Shown in pieces: positions 47,348-60,000 of a stretch of 64,000 nucleotides of DNA. Under the pieces are notes generated by a model. That model was not told the DNA's origin, made no database searches, and saw nothing but the letters and a program-made list of their open reading frames with translations. Source of the DNA: Hofstenia miamia. Lineage: Eukaryota; Xenacoelomorpha; Acoela. The translations under genes and the position numbers were made by a program. How positions within the stretch are numbered: the first letter of the stretch is position 1; each line of letters opens with the position of its first letter. Location of the stretch: contig SCFE01000103.1 in NCBI GenBank assembly GCA_004352715.1, positions 121,586 to 185,585 on the forward strand. The letters are read 5' to 3'.

Positions 47348-49574
47348 ATCTTCTTGTTGAAATTTCTCTGCTGTCTAATTGCAGATTTCTTTGTATTGTG
47401 ACAAATCGCTTCATGAACTCCTGTTATCTGATTTTTAATTCTTCGAATATATTCGTTATCTGGTTTTTCCGTGTAGTTATCATATTGCATCGATATCGGC
47501 GTTGCAGCTTCCCTAACTTACATTGCCTTAAATGGTGTTACTCCTGTTGTAGAATGTACTGAAGTGTTATAGAAGTATTCTACCATTTCTATCACCTCTC
47601 TCCAGTCTCTTCCGCCAACTCTTGATGTTAACACTCTTATTAATTTGATCATCGTTCTATTTAGTCTCTCTACTGCACCATTTGCTTGTGGGTGATACGC
47701 GGTTGTTTTTCGGTCATTATTTCCAACATCTTCGTCATCTCCTCGAACAATTTGCTTTCAAATTCCACCCCTCGATCAGATACTATCACTTCCATCGGTC
47801 CAAATTTCAATATCCACTCTTTCATTATTTTTTCTGCTACATTCTTTGCAGTTGTCGAGTCTAGTGGGATCATCCTAGCGTATTTTGTAAAATTATCGAC
47901 TATTACTAAGATATATTGATAACCTTCATCATCCTGCGACAATTTTTCTAAATCCACATGTACTATCTGATTTGGTGCAGTTGATGTAATTTTTTCTAAC
48001 GGCGCTGTCTGTTGCGGGAAATGGCTTTTATTATTTAGTAAACATGTCGTGCACTTGTTAATGACATCCTCTACAACTTTTCGTATCCCTGTTGTTATAA
48101 ATCTTGTATTAAATGTTTGCTCTGTTTGTAGAATTCCAATGTGACCCTTTTCATGTATCTTCTTCACCAGCTCCCTCTTATAATACTCTGGGATTGCTAT
48201 TCTTAAAATTTTTCCACTTACATATAGTAGTCCATTGTCATTAATTTTCCATGTGTACCTTTGGTAGTAGCTATTAGCTTGTTTACTTAATTGTTTGTCC
48301 GCATTCGTAATTTTATCTCTTATCTCCGCTAATATCATATCAGTTTTTTGCTTTTGGATGATTTCGCTCTCTTCGATTTCTTCTTTTATCACAATTGGCA
48401 TTATTGCTTGTCCTTTCTTATCGGCATTGATTTCTGGTAACTCCTTATACTCGTTGTGAGGTAAAAAGTCAAATCTTTTCTTTTCTCCTTCCTGTTTTTC
48501 AATATCCCTTTGATATTCTGGGAGAGCTGTCCAAAAATCAGCATTCTTATGTAAATTACCTTTCCTGTGCTCTATTGTGAATCTGAATTCGTTTAAATAT
48601 TCTATCCACCGTGATACGATCGAAGACTTATCACCAGAGAACTTTTTCAACCACGCCAATCCACTATTGTCTGTTCTCACCTTAAACTTTTGTCCAATCA
48701 AAAAGTATCTAAATTTCTTGATGCTCTCTACTAGGGCTAGCATTTCTAATTTTGTTGAGCCATAATTTTCTTCGCTAGTTTTTAATCTTCTACTAAAAAA
48801 TTGTATAGGGACTTCTTTCCCATCTTTCATTTGACCCAAACATGCTCCTATCGCTACTGTACTTGCGTCACAATCCAAAATAAATTCCTCCTGATAGTCG
48901 GGTGTATTTAATGACGGCATCTTCGCGAGTTCATTCTTTATATTCTCTAATTGTTCTTCCTCTTTCCATGTCCATTCGAATGGTTTCGACTTTTTTAGCA
49001 ATGTTGTTATTTTATTTGTCTTTTGAGCAATATTCGGTATAAAGGACCCATAATAGTTAATGAAGCCCATTATCCTTTGCACATCTTTTTTAGTCTTTGG
49101 ACTCTTAATGTTAAGGATCATTTCTCTTGCATTATTCTTCATCTTGATTTTCCCTTGTTGAATCTGTCTGCCCAAAAAAACTACTTCTGTTTTCAGAATT
49201 TCGCATTTTTTCCCATTCACACGTAGTCCGGCATTGTACAGAATCTTTAGTGTTTTATCTAATTTTTCCAAATGTTCCTCTATTGTATTGCTTGCAACTA
49301 ATATGTCATCTATGTAAGCACATACTCCTTCATCCATTTTTTTATTATCTTGTTTAAGAACTTTCGTGACATAGCGTTGAAAAGTTGCTGGCGCATTACA
49401 AAGTCCGAATGCCATATACATCCATTCGAATAAACCATATGGCGTTATGAATGCTGTTTTCTCGATATCTTTTGGTTCCATTGGAACCTGCCAATAGGCT
49501 TTGCATAAATCGATGCATGTGAAGTATTTATTTTTCGTTGCTTCGTAAATTGATTCTAGGTAGTGGGTACGCAT
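47348..49574 (-). pseudogene. RT, RNase H and integrase of the family M Ty3 element
   Basis: A frame of 634 codons (47670-49574) starts inside RT. FTCIDLCKAYWQV holds the first catalytic Asp, AYIDD at about residues 86-90 is the catalytic motif, and FILDCDASTVAIGA marks the RNase H start. The integrase has HEKGHIGIL…KCTTCLL (HHCC zinc domain), VHVDLEK (D) and IVSDRGVEF (D). A one-base frameshift in a run of A near 47705 ends the frame. The partner frame continues as AYHPQANGAVERLNRT (catalytic E) and on to the gap at 47348. At the other end a frameshift near 49555 separates it from the RT start. Codons are well kept, so this is a younger copy than the family A members. Confidence 0.88.
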
Positions 49575-50670
49575 CTTTCTTTGTTACATCATTAAGTTTT
49601 CTAAAGTCTATGCATAGCCTATACTTGTCACCCTGTTTAACAAATACCGTCGGTGACGCATAGGGACTTTCGCTCGGCCTTATAATTTTATTGTCGATCA
49701 ACTTGTTCAGAATCGTATTGTAATTTTCTTTCAAATTCTCTGGCACCCTTCTGCATGGTAGTTTTATCGGCTCATCTGTTGTAGTAATGATTTTATGTGT
49801 TTCGCCAATGGCTTTTCCTATGCTAATCTCTCTGAAATTGAATATCTTGTTATGTTTATTCAAGATTTTCATCAATGCTTGTCTCTGTTTCTCGTCCAAA
49901 TGTTGATATTCTTCATCTTTAATTTCTGGTATCTGGAATGTTTGAGTCTCTTCGTCAGTTATAATATTAATAACTTTGTCAACCATTTGTTTTTCAGTCT
50001 TGACTCTTCTCCCTTTTATAATCACTTTATCTTTATTTATATTGACTATGTGATTTGTTGCATTCAACACCGGTATCCAGCCTTTCCCTTCTTTGACCGT
50101 ACACAAACTCGATGGGATTGATACCCTTTTCGTGTTTATACCAATTTGACTGTATATCATCGTTTCCATATTTATCGCTTCTCTTGTTTCTATCTCGCAC
50201 ATTTTCCAGTTGTTCGGCAGTATCTTGACATCTTGTGTCAACTTAAATGTTATGGTATCGTTTGCTTCTTCGTCTTCATAAGTTGTTATCACTTCTTCTT
50301 GCACTGTTATTGTCTTCTTGTTGTAATCAATGATACACTTATTATCAATTAAGAAATCATTTCCCAATATTATTTCATATGGTAGTTGATTTTTTTCAGT
50401 GTCAATGACTGTGAACGTTTGGAAAAATGTAGTATTAGCTAACCTTATCAGTATCTTTTCCAATTTTCCTTTTACGTCTATATAGTCGCCTGACGCATTT
50501 ATCAGCCTATTTTTTTCATTATTCAGTTCCTTTCTTTGAAAACCAACTTTCGCTGCGCACTCGTCCGTTATTATTGATATTACTGCTCCCGTATCCACTG
50601 TTGCATTTACCATTACACCATTGATCACAACTGTTATTGTGTTCGTTTTTAGCAGGTCAGTAACTATCAA
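49528..50670 (-). pseudogene. Protease and RT start of the family M element
   Basis: The frame opens in -1 relative to gag (FKLEGAPSP from the slip site at 50709-50715). It includes [19 protein letters not shown] with an intact DTGA (residues 26-29 from the Met at 50670), [10 protein letters not shown], an acidic linker, [16 protein letters not shown], a long connector ([18 protein letters not shown]), then [20 protein letters not shown] and [10 protein letters not shown], the first RT motifs. After PRI the frame is lost by a small deletion near 49555 and the next frame (49574 leftwards) takes over. Protease would cleave Gag-Pol in the particle. Confidence 0.88.
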
Positions 50671-50705
50671 TACGGGTGCTCGGTTTGTCGGAGACGGCGC
50701 TCCTT

Positions 50706-52319
50706 CTAGTTTAAACTTTCTATCTCCGTCGATTCAATTTCTTCTTCTTCTTGTTCTTCCTCATTTTCTATTAAGTCTTCTTCGTCAAAGTATGCGTCTT
50801 CTTCCTCTATCCAATTTATTTGTCTTTTACAAAACTTCTTTGTGTGTCCCTTATTACCACACATTTGACATTTCAAGTCTTTTCTCTTTATCTGCTTTAT
50901 CGTACCGTCTTTCAGTTTGATTTTTACTAGATCTTCTCCCGATTTCTTAATTAACTGTTTATTCGCTGGTCTAGTGAACATCGGTGTCGTTCGATTTACT
51001 ATCGGTTTTCCGATCGTCGATTTTTCATTAATTCTTGCATTACTTTCCATCGTAATTTGTATCGCAAGTCCTTTTCTGATCATTTTATCTAGCGAATCGT
51101 CTGCGTCGCATTTAATTTGAAATTGTGTTCGAATCGCTTCTGGTAATCCTTTACTAATGTGTGCAAACAGATCATATTTTGAATACCGCTGTTCTCTAGA
51201 ACTCAGTTTTAATAACCTCTCTACTTGGGACATGTAATTTCGTAAGTCATCCCTAGTGTTCATTTTCATTCCGTTTAACAACATCCGATACTGGCTTTTA
51301 AAGCTCTCATCATCATAGTACTGTTGATATTCGCCTACTAACTTTTTGTAGTCCATTTTTGTTTGAGTATCCAGTACTAGGTAATGCTGATACGCTGCAC
51401 CAGTTAAATATAGCGGAAATCTTGCTGCCGCTCTCTGTTGCGTTACTTTCCTCTCTTTCATACTCATTTCAAAAATCTCCAGCCATTCATTGAATGTAGG
51501 TGAATAGTTATCAACTCTCCCCGTGAATTTCGGTAACACTGCTTTACATACCGACGTGTCGTTATCATCCTCCTCGGATAATATTGTCTCTTTAAACACT
51601 GGTTTATTTTCAATCGGTTTTTCACAATTCATTTTTACTTGTTTTGTCACATTCTCCACTAATTTCTTTATGAATTCTTCTTCATTTTGTACCGTTTTGT
51701 AATCGTCTATTGTCAACTCCTCCTGTGGTACCGCTGCATTCAACTCCTGCGGTTTTTCTACTACCACATTTTCTATTGTCTTTACTTCGCTTTTCTTCAA
51801 CTCGATTAATCTCAACTCGTCTTTCAGATTATCGATTTCTAATTGTTTCACTATATTTTCTTCCCTTAGATTAACATTTTCTTCATGTAACTCCGTTATC
51901 ATCTTCTGTAGACGATCGCTTTGCAGTTTTATTTCCTTGTTTACCTCCGTTAACTGTTCAATTTGGTTTTGAAACAAATTTCTCTGCTCTGTTAGTCGGA
52001 GACTTGTATCTTCCTTGATTTCATCTATCAGCCTTTCTTTCTCGGCATGTTTTATTTCAACTTCTCTTACTCTTTCTATTAATTTTTCAATCTGTTTTGT
52101 CAATTGTTGCCTTTCTTTAGTGTTGTTTTCAATTACTTCCATTAATTGAATTGTCGTAAGATCATTCGTCAACTCTGCCGGTTGAAGTATTTGCTCTGTT
52201 GGGGATTGTTCGCTTTCAGCTAGGGACACATTTACGTCTGGGTTTTCGGGTGTGTTCCTCATCTGAGGAGTTTTCTGGGTTCTGGCTTTAGTTTTAGGTT
52301 TCTTTTTCGAGTGAACCAT
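50706..52319 (-). CDS. Gag of the family M Ty3 element (intact, 537 aa)
   Basis: Complete frame from [11 protein letters not shown] to ESLN plus TAG. It has a basic N-terminus, a long coiled coil (about residues 60-180, for example [23 protein letters not shown]), an acidic linker, a Ty3-type capsid region (about 265-440, [21 protein letters not shown] … [13 protein letters not shown] … [17 protein letters not shown]), a nucleocapsid knuckle [14 protein letters not shown] (about 484-497) and a Glu-rich tail. It assembles particles and packages RNA. Its last codons are TTA AAC TAG preceded by T, a canonical -1 slip heptamer. This is the only unbroken gag in the window and can serve as the reference for the decayed family A copies. 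Confidence 0.92.
   Translation of the reverse strand: MVHSKKKPKTKARTQKTPQMRNTPENPDVNVSLAESEQSPTEQILQPAELTNDLTTIQLMEVIENNTKERQQLTKQIEKLIERVREVEIKHAEKERLIDEIKEDTSLRLTEQRNLFQNQIEQLTEVNKEIKLQSDRLQKMITELHEENVNLREENIVKQLEIDNLKDELRLIELKKSEVKTIENVVVEKPQELNAAVPQEELTIDDYKTVQNEEEFIKKLVENVTKQVKMNCEKPIENKPVFKETILSEEDDNDTSVCKAVLPKFTGRVDNYSPTFNEWLEIFEMSMKERKVTQQRAAARFPLYLTGAAYQHYLVLDTQTKMDYKKLVGEYQQYYDDESFKSQYRMLLNGMKMNTRDDLRNYMSQVERLLKLSSREQRYSKYDLFAHISKGLPEAIRTQFQIKCDADDSLDKMIRKGLAIQITMESNARINEKSTIGKPIVNRTTPMFTRPANKQLIKKSGEDLVKIKLKDGTIKQIKRKDLKCQMCGNKGHTKKFCKRQINWIEEEDAYFDEEDLIENEEEQEEEEIESTEIESLN
50709..50715 (-). promoter_or_regulatory. -1 ribosomal frameshift site U UUA AAC before the gag stop
   Basis: On the minus strand the gag frame ends T TTA AAC TAG. 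A -1 slip on TTTAAAC gives TTT AAA CTA GAA, which is exactly the protease frame. Register, heptamer and position all fit. Confidence 0.8.
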
Positions 52320-52543
52320 TTTTCTTCCTTAGCTTAGGGTATTCTTCCAGTTGTTCACTTTTTCCGTTAGAAGCTCTGGTAAGGTGTCAAGTGTTCGTTG
52401 TTCTCTTTCTTCCTTTTCTAGGTATCGTTAATAGTTTCCACTAATTCCAGTTTTCCAATCCTTTTCGGTTTTCCTCCAATTCAGGTGACGATTCAAGAAG
52501 AAACAACTATCTTAACCTGAATCTTCCTTTGCGCTGTCGAGCG

Positions 52544-52559
52544 CCTGTCACGGTCGCCA
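52544..52559 (-). promoter_or_regulatory. Primer binding site, tRNA-Arg
   Basis: TGGCGACCGTGACAGG, complementary over 16 bases to the 3' end CCTGTCACGGTCGCCA of animal tRNA-Arg (as remembered for the UCG isoacceptor). It directly follows the ACA end of the LTR. Confidence 0.8.
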
Positions 52560-53037
52560 TGTAGAATCTTGCCAACCTTCATACTAGTAAGTCTTAGCTT
52601 AATTTAGGAGCTGCTGTGACAATTGTTTCCTCCTTATATAGTACGGTAGGTGACAGACTCCATTCTCCATCTCTCTTCTTTCAGTTCTATTGTTTAGCCA
52701 TTAAATGATTAGACTATTATCTCATCAACTAATATTGATACGAAACTAACGACTGTTGTTTTAGATCCAAGACACGAGACAGAGTGTACAAAGTACAGGG
52801 TACGCTTACCCGACCTGCAACAAAGCACAAAAGAGGAATTGAAGAATTACGCTACAACGAGTATTTCCATGCGAAACTGACACATCGATAGAGACACCAA
52901 CCACAATTCGGATGACTCAGTGTAATGGAAGAGTGTGTGGGAGTACGATATTGATGATGTGTGATACCTTATTAATTTAGTGTATTGATTGTTCTTGTTA
53001 TCAATGAAGTTGTTTAATAAAGGAATCTCGCAACCGG
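52560..53037 (-). mobile_element. 5' LTR of the family M element (outer end in a gap)
   Basis: On the plus strand it starts TGTAGAATCTTGCC next to the primer site. On the minus strand a TATA box TATATAAGGA lies at 52631-52640, about 70 bp before the LTR end. The outer end disappears into 27 N (53038-53064). A matching 3' LTR would be in the gap at 46348-47347. Confidence 0.75.
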
Positions 53038-53064
53038 NNNNNNNNNNNNNNNNNNNNNNNNNNN

Positions 53065-53364
53065 ACTAGTACCTGTTTAATCAATTCTTGTTTACAGTTT
53101 TCCCTCGGTTTACAGTTCTGCTGATAATTATGAAATGTCAGCATTAATTAGAGTATGCTGTTTGGCCATCTATTGTTTTGTCAAATACTGTTGAGCATAA
53201 TTTAAATATAACTGCACAAAACAATTTACAAAATCAAATATTCAATCATATCATGTGTTTATATATTAATTATTATAATCATTATAATATTTTTAGTCTT
53301 TATTTCATCCATTATTTCTCTCATCTTGACCACACATGATATTTTGATGGATTATGTTACAATA
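53065..53364. other. No recognised gene
   Basis: AT-rich spacer after a 27-N gap. It may include the last bases of the family M LTR. Confidence 0.4.
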
Positions 53365-53646
53365 GGGAACACATAAGTTACTTCATTGAGCTGAGACTTG
53401 GAACTACGCAATCAACAACAAAGGCACATGAGTGTGGGTTGATTTGGAGATTGGAATCATGGAAGGAAACTGCAACAATTTTATACCTAAATAGTATCAG
53501 ATTAGTTGGAGTTAATATAAGTTAATAACAACATAACTTATATTGAAGCAAGGAACTAGGATCAATACATCCCTACCCACATCTAACAAGAAACAATAAT
53601 TAAAAGGATAATTAACTCTATGTTAAAGCCTGTAGTGGATGCTACA
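53365..53646 (+). mobile_element. 3' end of a family B LTR (fragment)
   Basis: From AATAGGGAACACATAAG to GCCTGTAGTGGATGCTACA. It matches in reverse the LTR at 60634-62634 (for example TTGAGCTGAGACTTGGAACTA and ATACCTAAATAGTATCAGAT) and shares its end with family A LTRs. No internal region follows. Confidence 0.7.
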
Positions 53647-55258
53647 ATTCTACTATTTTCTACACAAGTGCTATGCAGATGTATTTTGCAAGAATTACAA
53701 ACATTTATGCAAGGTGAAAAAAGGCGCATTGTATCAAAATTTGGTAAATAATTAACTTTTTTGAAAAGAATGAGCACCATTTCAAATATGTTTTTTCAAT
53801 TCTTTCTACATGCAGCAAACAATTATCAAAGGTGTTAATCATAATTTTTAAAAATAGAGTAATAACATTTTCTGTATAATTCATTGTATTTATTACACAT
53901 TTTTGGGAATTAATAGTATATGCTCAAGCATTAATGTATTTAAAAAATATCATTTTAGTAGCAAAAAAATAAATAATTTGCTCTGTACTTTACCTTGCAA
54001 TAAAGACCTTTGAATGAACTTCTTAAATTTACATTTACTAGTAATATCAAATATACTGTGAGTCTTCATTCAATGTATTAATCTGTAATAGTCTTTTATG
54101 CAACTGGTGCAATTCCCCATGTTCTGTGGGTACTGATATCCCAAGTTCAATAAATTTTCCACTGGCTGCAAAATTATTTGGCTAAGAAATTAATTCATTT
54201 TTACAACTTGACTGATATCAAATAGCACATAAATATTAGTGCTTTTCTTAAGTGGAATTATAAAATAAAGCAGGCTAACTAATAAAATGTTTTTGACATA
54301 CAATAATAAATTGTGAATGGAAGAAAAGTGTATTGTTTCTGCTATCACTATATCCACATTACACTGACTTGTTTTTTTCCTTTGACAAAAACTACATTTG
54401 ATTTTAATTGCTGTGGTCATTCAACACTGATTTGAATTTTCAAATAATTGAAATTTACTAACCTTGTTAAGGTCTAGCACATGTTCACAAAAATGAATAT
54501 ATTTTAAATTTAATTGAATTGCTGTTCATATTTTATAATATATTAAACAATTGTAAATATATACTACTATTTAAAAAACCTTGTTTTTTAACATTTATTT
54601 TTATAACAATAGCTATTTCCAGAGACTTTAATATAATTTGGAAAAGTTTACAAATATTTATTTAATAAAACCAAGTAAATGTATGCTTTTGTGTTCATGT
54701 ACATTCTGTTAATATGCATTAGTCCTTCTGTAATTAACAGCACTTATGCAATTGATTCAACTTGAAATTTCATTATATATTGATTTATGATTATCTAAAT
54801 ATCAATGTTAATAAAAATGGATAATTAATTGCAAAATTTTTTGCTTCATTCTTTCTTAAAAAGCATGTACTGTTTATAAAGTTACAACAACATCATAAAT
54901 TTCATGCAACAAAGATAATGTTCTTTATTGGACATCTCATGAACACTTTAATACTACTGAAAAGCTTAAAATGCATTTTTCATACAAATATTTTTCTGCT
55001 AAACATTGAAATATTTACCATTGTTGCTGTATAAATTTCATGTGACAATAAATATTCAGTAACTGCTTTTATATGTGAGGGAATTCTTTTAAATATTATA
55101 CACTTGCATGCTCTTTCTCAACTATAAACGAATTAAATTAACTCTTGTTGTGCAACAAGGTTCTTTGTTTATCTATTTTATTTGACAATTTTCTATTCAA
55201 GAATTGAGTTTTACATTTTGTTTCACAATGTAATGAAAATTGTTTACTTTAATTTTTT
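53647..55258. other. 1.6 kb without recognised gene
   Basis: Very AT-rich with no motif-bearing frame. It may belong to the same Polinton-type element as the polymerase fragment that follows, but nothing in it shows this. Confidence 0.4.
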
Positions 55259-55859
55259 ATGCTTTTTTCAAAAATTAAATATCATGTGTTTGTGACTCAT
55301 AGTTTTGCATCAACCTGTTTTGGTCAATCATTTGTTCTAACTTCCATATATGGAAATTTTCTGGGTAATTTTACTCACTCAGCATCCATTCATATTGATT
55401 GTAATATGCTATATCACACACCAAAATTTACACCTGTTTTTGCATATAATGCTAGCAAGTATGATATGTATCTGTTGATAAAGTCTCTTAGACTCAAAGA
55501 AAATGAAAAGCTTTCATGCATTCCAAGCACCTCTGAGAATTTATTGTCAATCAGTTTCATAGTGCCAGTCTCAACCTACAATGATAAAAATAATGTCAAA
55601 AAAACCAAAAATGAGGAGTTTTGAATTCTGGATTCTTTCTGCTTTATGAGTGATAGCCTATCAAATCTGGCTAAAAATATTAGAGCAGACAAGTATCAAT
55701 TTTTAAAAGCAGGCATGGGTGAGCATATGGCACCAGCATTTATGACAGGAAAGGACCAATTCCCTTATGAATGGTTTGATAGCCTTGAAAAATTTATTGA
55801 AACAAAGCTGCCAGAATTGCACCATTGGCATAATCAATTAACCAGTAAAATGCAACTAA
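55259..55859 (+). pseudogene. Protein-primed DNA polymerase B fragment (Polinton/Maverick type)
   Basis: One frame with a single in-frame TGA (55622-55624) encodes about 200 residues. YGNFLGNFTHSASIHIDCN resembles the HxxxTGxxxGxAHxxCN block. FTPVFAYNASKYDMYLLIKS is the Exo II motif (NxxxYD) of family B polymerases with protein priming, and CIPSTSENLLSISF follows. After the stop come LDSFCFM (the IDSxxFM block), SDSLSNLAKN, GKDQFPYEWFD and LPELHHWHNQL. The order is that of Polinton-type or related virus-like polymerases. Palm motifs would follow but are cut off by the LTR at 55860. The gene is thus broken by a stop and by a retrotransposon insertion. The remainder should lie beyond the right edge. 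Confidence 0.65.
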
Positions 55860-56990
55860 TGTAACATCCTCTACTAGGCATTATTACTGTTTGTCCTTTT
55901 TTCCTCTATAACATCAGTTGTATATTTGCAGGTAGGGATTTACTAACTAGACATTGTTTAGCTCTTTCATATTTCTGTTAACACAACATAACTAGATCTA
56001 ACTATTCACTATTTAGGTGACAAAGCTGTACAGCATCTTCTCCAGTGATTGATAATAGGCATCTGCCTGAAGCTGATATCCACATCCAGTTTCACTTGTT
56101 TGCTGAGGATCCCTTTGGTTGAGTTCCACCTCCTACCTCAGTGATGTAACTTATGTGTACCCTATCTTAGCTTGGTGTATACTCAAGACAAGACACAATT
56201 CAACTTAGCCTCTATTTTGTAAAAGTGTTTCATGAATATGCAACTGGACATGTTACTAGCACTTGATTATTATTACATGTAGCCATTACCAAAATATATT
56301 GGCTTTAATAATCAGTTTAATATTTGACTGCTTCTTAACCTACATTTACTATTTAGTACATGCTTGGTCACTTTATTGGTTGTGTTATAGTCAATAATTT
56401 GGATCTAAAATATTATAGATATAATTCCTAGGTTTCAGTCATCCAACTGTATTTTTAATCTATTATTTTTAATACATGTTCTTTATGACCAGTAGTCAAC
56501 TAAATGAGAGAAAAACCTAACATAAGTGCACTTTCATGATCTTGCACAAAGACCCTAGAATCAATCTTATGATGGATCCAGACCACTACTAAACACAACT
56601 CATTTAGCTTGACATTGTATTAAATAATCAAACTGTATCAATAGAACAATGTAAGAATTCTGAATAAAATTCTTTATCAATGGCTTACAGTGAGTTGAAT
56701 CTATTTATAGTAATTTTGGAAAAGTACTTGTCAATTTCAAATTTAAGCTCTTTGTCTGCCAAAATGGCGGCTAAAAATAATGGAAGTGACTTTGCCCCCT
56801 TGGTTTTGCCAAAAAGTATTATTATTGACAGATATTAATCTCTCATAGTTGACACTTGTTTTTACTTGGTTGCACAAATTAATCTAAACTGATTGTATAA
56901 TTTTACAATATTTCTAATCATAATTTGTCTTTGATCTTATTCTCTTTCTAAATCAACATTAGCAGCTTGATTAATTTGGATGATGCTACA
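55860..56990 (-). mobile_element. 3' LTR of family A copy 4 (1131 bp)
   Basis: On the plus strand TGTAACATCCTCTACTAGG … GATGATGCTACA. On the minus strand it has the YY1-like site (plus-strand CCAAAATGGCGGC at 56759-56771) and a TATA box (plus-strand CTATTTATAG near 56700). The left flank ACTAA is the candidate target duplication. Confidence 0.85.
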
Positions 56991-57005
56991 CACCCTCCTC
57001 AGCTT
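56991..57005 (-). promoter_or_regulatory. Polypurine tract of family A copy 4
   Basis: AAGCTGAGGAGGGTG on the minus strand directly before the TGTAGC start of the 3' LTR. Confidence 0.75.
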
Positions 57006-60000
57006 GCATTATTTCTCCATGTACTGGAGTGTCTGCTTTTCATACTATTGATTCTGCCTCTTGGTCTTCCCATTTGGTTTTTTTTAATTCAGCTTGTTTA
57101 GTCATTTTCAGGACTTCCTCTCTTTCAGTAGTTACTGTGTTCACATATTTTAAGAAATTTACCTCTCAGATGTTTTCTGTGATTAGAGTAATTTCTCACA
57201 GCCTATTGATTTTCCTTGAGAATATATCATAGTATCTTTGATAGAGTTGTATTCCCTTAATTCCAATAATTAGCATCATCTGTATGTTGGCCTGGCTCAT
57301 GTTGGCTAAATCTTTTTGTATTTGATTATCTGGGTAGAAGAATGTGAAGATTTTCTCAAGCTCTGTGTATTTGCCACATCCTTGTAGAAGAAATTGATGT
57401 TAATCATCACTTCTTGTTTGCTTATTTTGTTCAGATTGTTCTTATTTATTCTCATCATTGTTACAATCTCTACTCTTTTTGTGATGTCATAGTAGTGATA
57501 TTTCTTTTCCCAGATATCTGTCCAAACTATGTCATTGATGCCAGAGAATAGCATGACTGCTTTTGGAGTATGGCTTTTGATTTCTTGTCTTAGATCTTTC
57601 AATTGTATGTGGATGAGTTTCCCCTGTGTGTACAGTTGACATGGTGTTATTGTCCCTTCAATGTATACTCTTTCTCAATTGTTGTTTTTTAGCAATATCT
57701 CCTTTGATTTCTTGTAATCATCTTGTTCTATTACCATTCTTGCTTTTTCCTTTGTGTTAACATAAGATTTATATTTGTGTAGGAAGGCTTTAGCGACTTT
57801 GACTTCATTTGGCTGTCTCCATTGTGGGAGGACCATTGGTGTCAATACTGTGTCGAGGGGCGTGCATATTAGAATTTTCATTTTGATTTGTTGTTCTATG
57901 TGTTTGCATAAGCCCATTGTTGTTGGCGCCATTGCTAGACCTATTGTGGTGGGATAATTCATTTTCCCTTTTGGGATTGTATTCCAGAATGCTTGTGTGA
58001 GTCCTCCTTTCCTGATCAGTTTTAATCATATTTCTTCCTTGATGTCTACTCTCGAAGTTATACATTCAATGTCCACCACCAGTTGGTTGTATGGCTTGAG
58101 CAGCTCTTCTCATGAATGCCTTGATAAACATCAATTTCATTGTTGCAACTGTCTGTTGTTCTTTGATGTTTTGAAAGTTCCTTTCTTTGAATTCTCTTGA
58201 TTCTCTTGTCACCTTAATTTTGACTAAGAAATGTTCGTCATCCATATCTATCCATTTGATTGTTCTCACTGGGCTCACTTCTCCCCACTTTTCAATGTTT
58301 ATTCTATCAATTGTCTGCTGTGTTTTGGGAGATAATATTAACTGAGAGGATGATAGTAGCTCCTCTTCCTCCATCATTTCTCTCTGTGTCTTTGTCATCA
58401 TCTCACAAACTTCTACTGGTTCAGTTATCCCACCTATTTTCATCATTTCCATACTCCTAATTATCTTGGTAAATGTGCATCACAGACTGTCTTGCTCATA
58501 TTGTTCCATTTCTTTTTCTAGTATTTTCTGCATGTTTTTCTGTACCACTGTGCTTCTTATTTCCTCAGTGCTCATCAGTTTCCATTTTATTATTTTTCTC
58601 ATCATGATCCACAGTTGGTTCTCCAGTTGTTTAAGCTGTGTCTCTGATGTTTCGCCCCACATGTGCTTTCTCATTGGTTCCTGGAATATCATTATTTTGT
58701 TTGGGCATATCCCTGTCTTATTTGCCATATCAACTATCAAATTCTTCCCCATTGGATTTTTATGCATTATAATGTGACTCATTATTTTTTCCATAGTCTG
58801 CATTGGTTTTTCTGCATTATTGGGTGCTCCATCCTCTCAATATGGCCTTTAAGAAGCCAGTCCTTTGTTTGTGTGTTGATCAGGGCTAGAGCTATCTCAA
58901 ATCTCTTTGCTTTTGTCAATCTATGTCTAACATGTCATGAAATCAGTAGTTTTATCTCTTTATCTTCAGTTGTAAATATCACTAGTATCCACACTGTCAT
59001 CCTATATCAAATTTCTGGCGCATTTTTTCTTTGAATACTAGTTGCTGGAAATCCTTCTTTGTGTTTAATTTATATGCCTGGTATATTTCTGTGAGTGCCA
59101 ATTCTATCAATTTGTGAAACTTCCTTGATGGTGCTTCAATCCTTATCTCCAACCAATTTTCCTCCATTTTCCTTTGTAGTTTCATGTTTTCCCAGATCTT
59201 CCTGATTTGCTGGAGGTGTTCCTGCCTCTGTGTTAGGGTGCATTTGATAAATAGTGTATTTGCTTTCTCCACACCATCTTTGTCCATCATCAATTCTATT
59301 GTTTTTGTCTGTTTATATAAGTTGATCACAATGCATGGATCTACCATTATTCTGTAGATTTGCGCCCAGTAATAAATCTGTAGATCAAATCTGATTAATT
59401 CTGAAGTGATTGTATCTGTTGGTGTTTTTTCCCAGGGGAATATGTTTTCTGTTTGCATGCATGTGTCCAATAAATGTTTTGGAATGTCATTGATCATTGA
59501 TCTTGTGATTATTACCACTCTTACCTTCTGTACTTTTGCCATTCTTAATGTTTGATCTATATGTTTCTCCAGGTTCTTATTATATTCTTTCTCCTTCAGA
59601 ACATGTATAACTGTCAAGTTATCTTGATCCATATTTATCTCTGGGATTTCTGCTATTTGGGCCAATACAGCTTGCATTGTTTCTAGCATAAAATCTTCAT
59701 CAAATATTATATGTACTGTGCTCTGCATGTAGGGTTTTCTAATGTTTCATTCATGTCTCATGGATAACTTATTATCACATTTACCTTTGGCCTGTTATCT
59801 GCATCTAATACTAAATTTCTTCCCCTTGTCTTCACGATTTTTCTGATGTGTGATTTTGTTTCTGGTGACAGTTTTTCAAAAGCATTGTAGCGCATCTTCA
59901 TAGTTCCAATGAAATATGGGTGCAGCATTTCTCCATTGATTTTTGATATTTGTTTTTCTCTCTCTCTAGATCATATAGTTCTCTCCAAGGTAGTGTCTGA

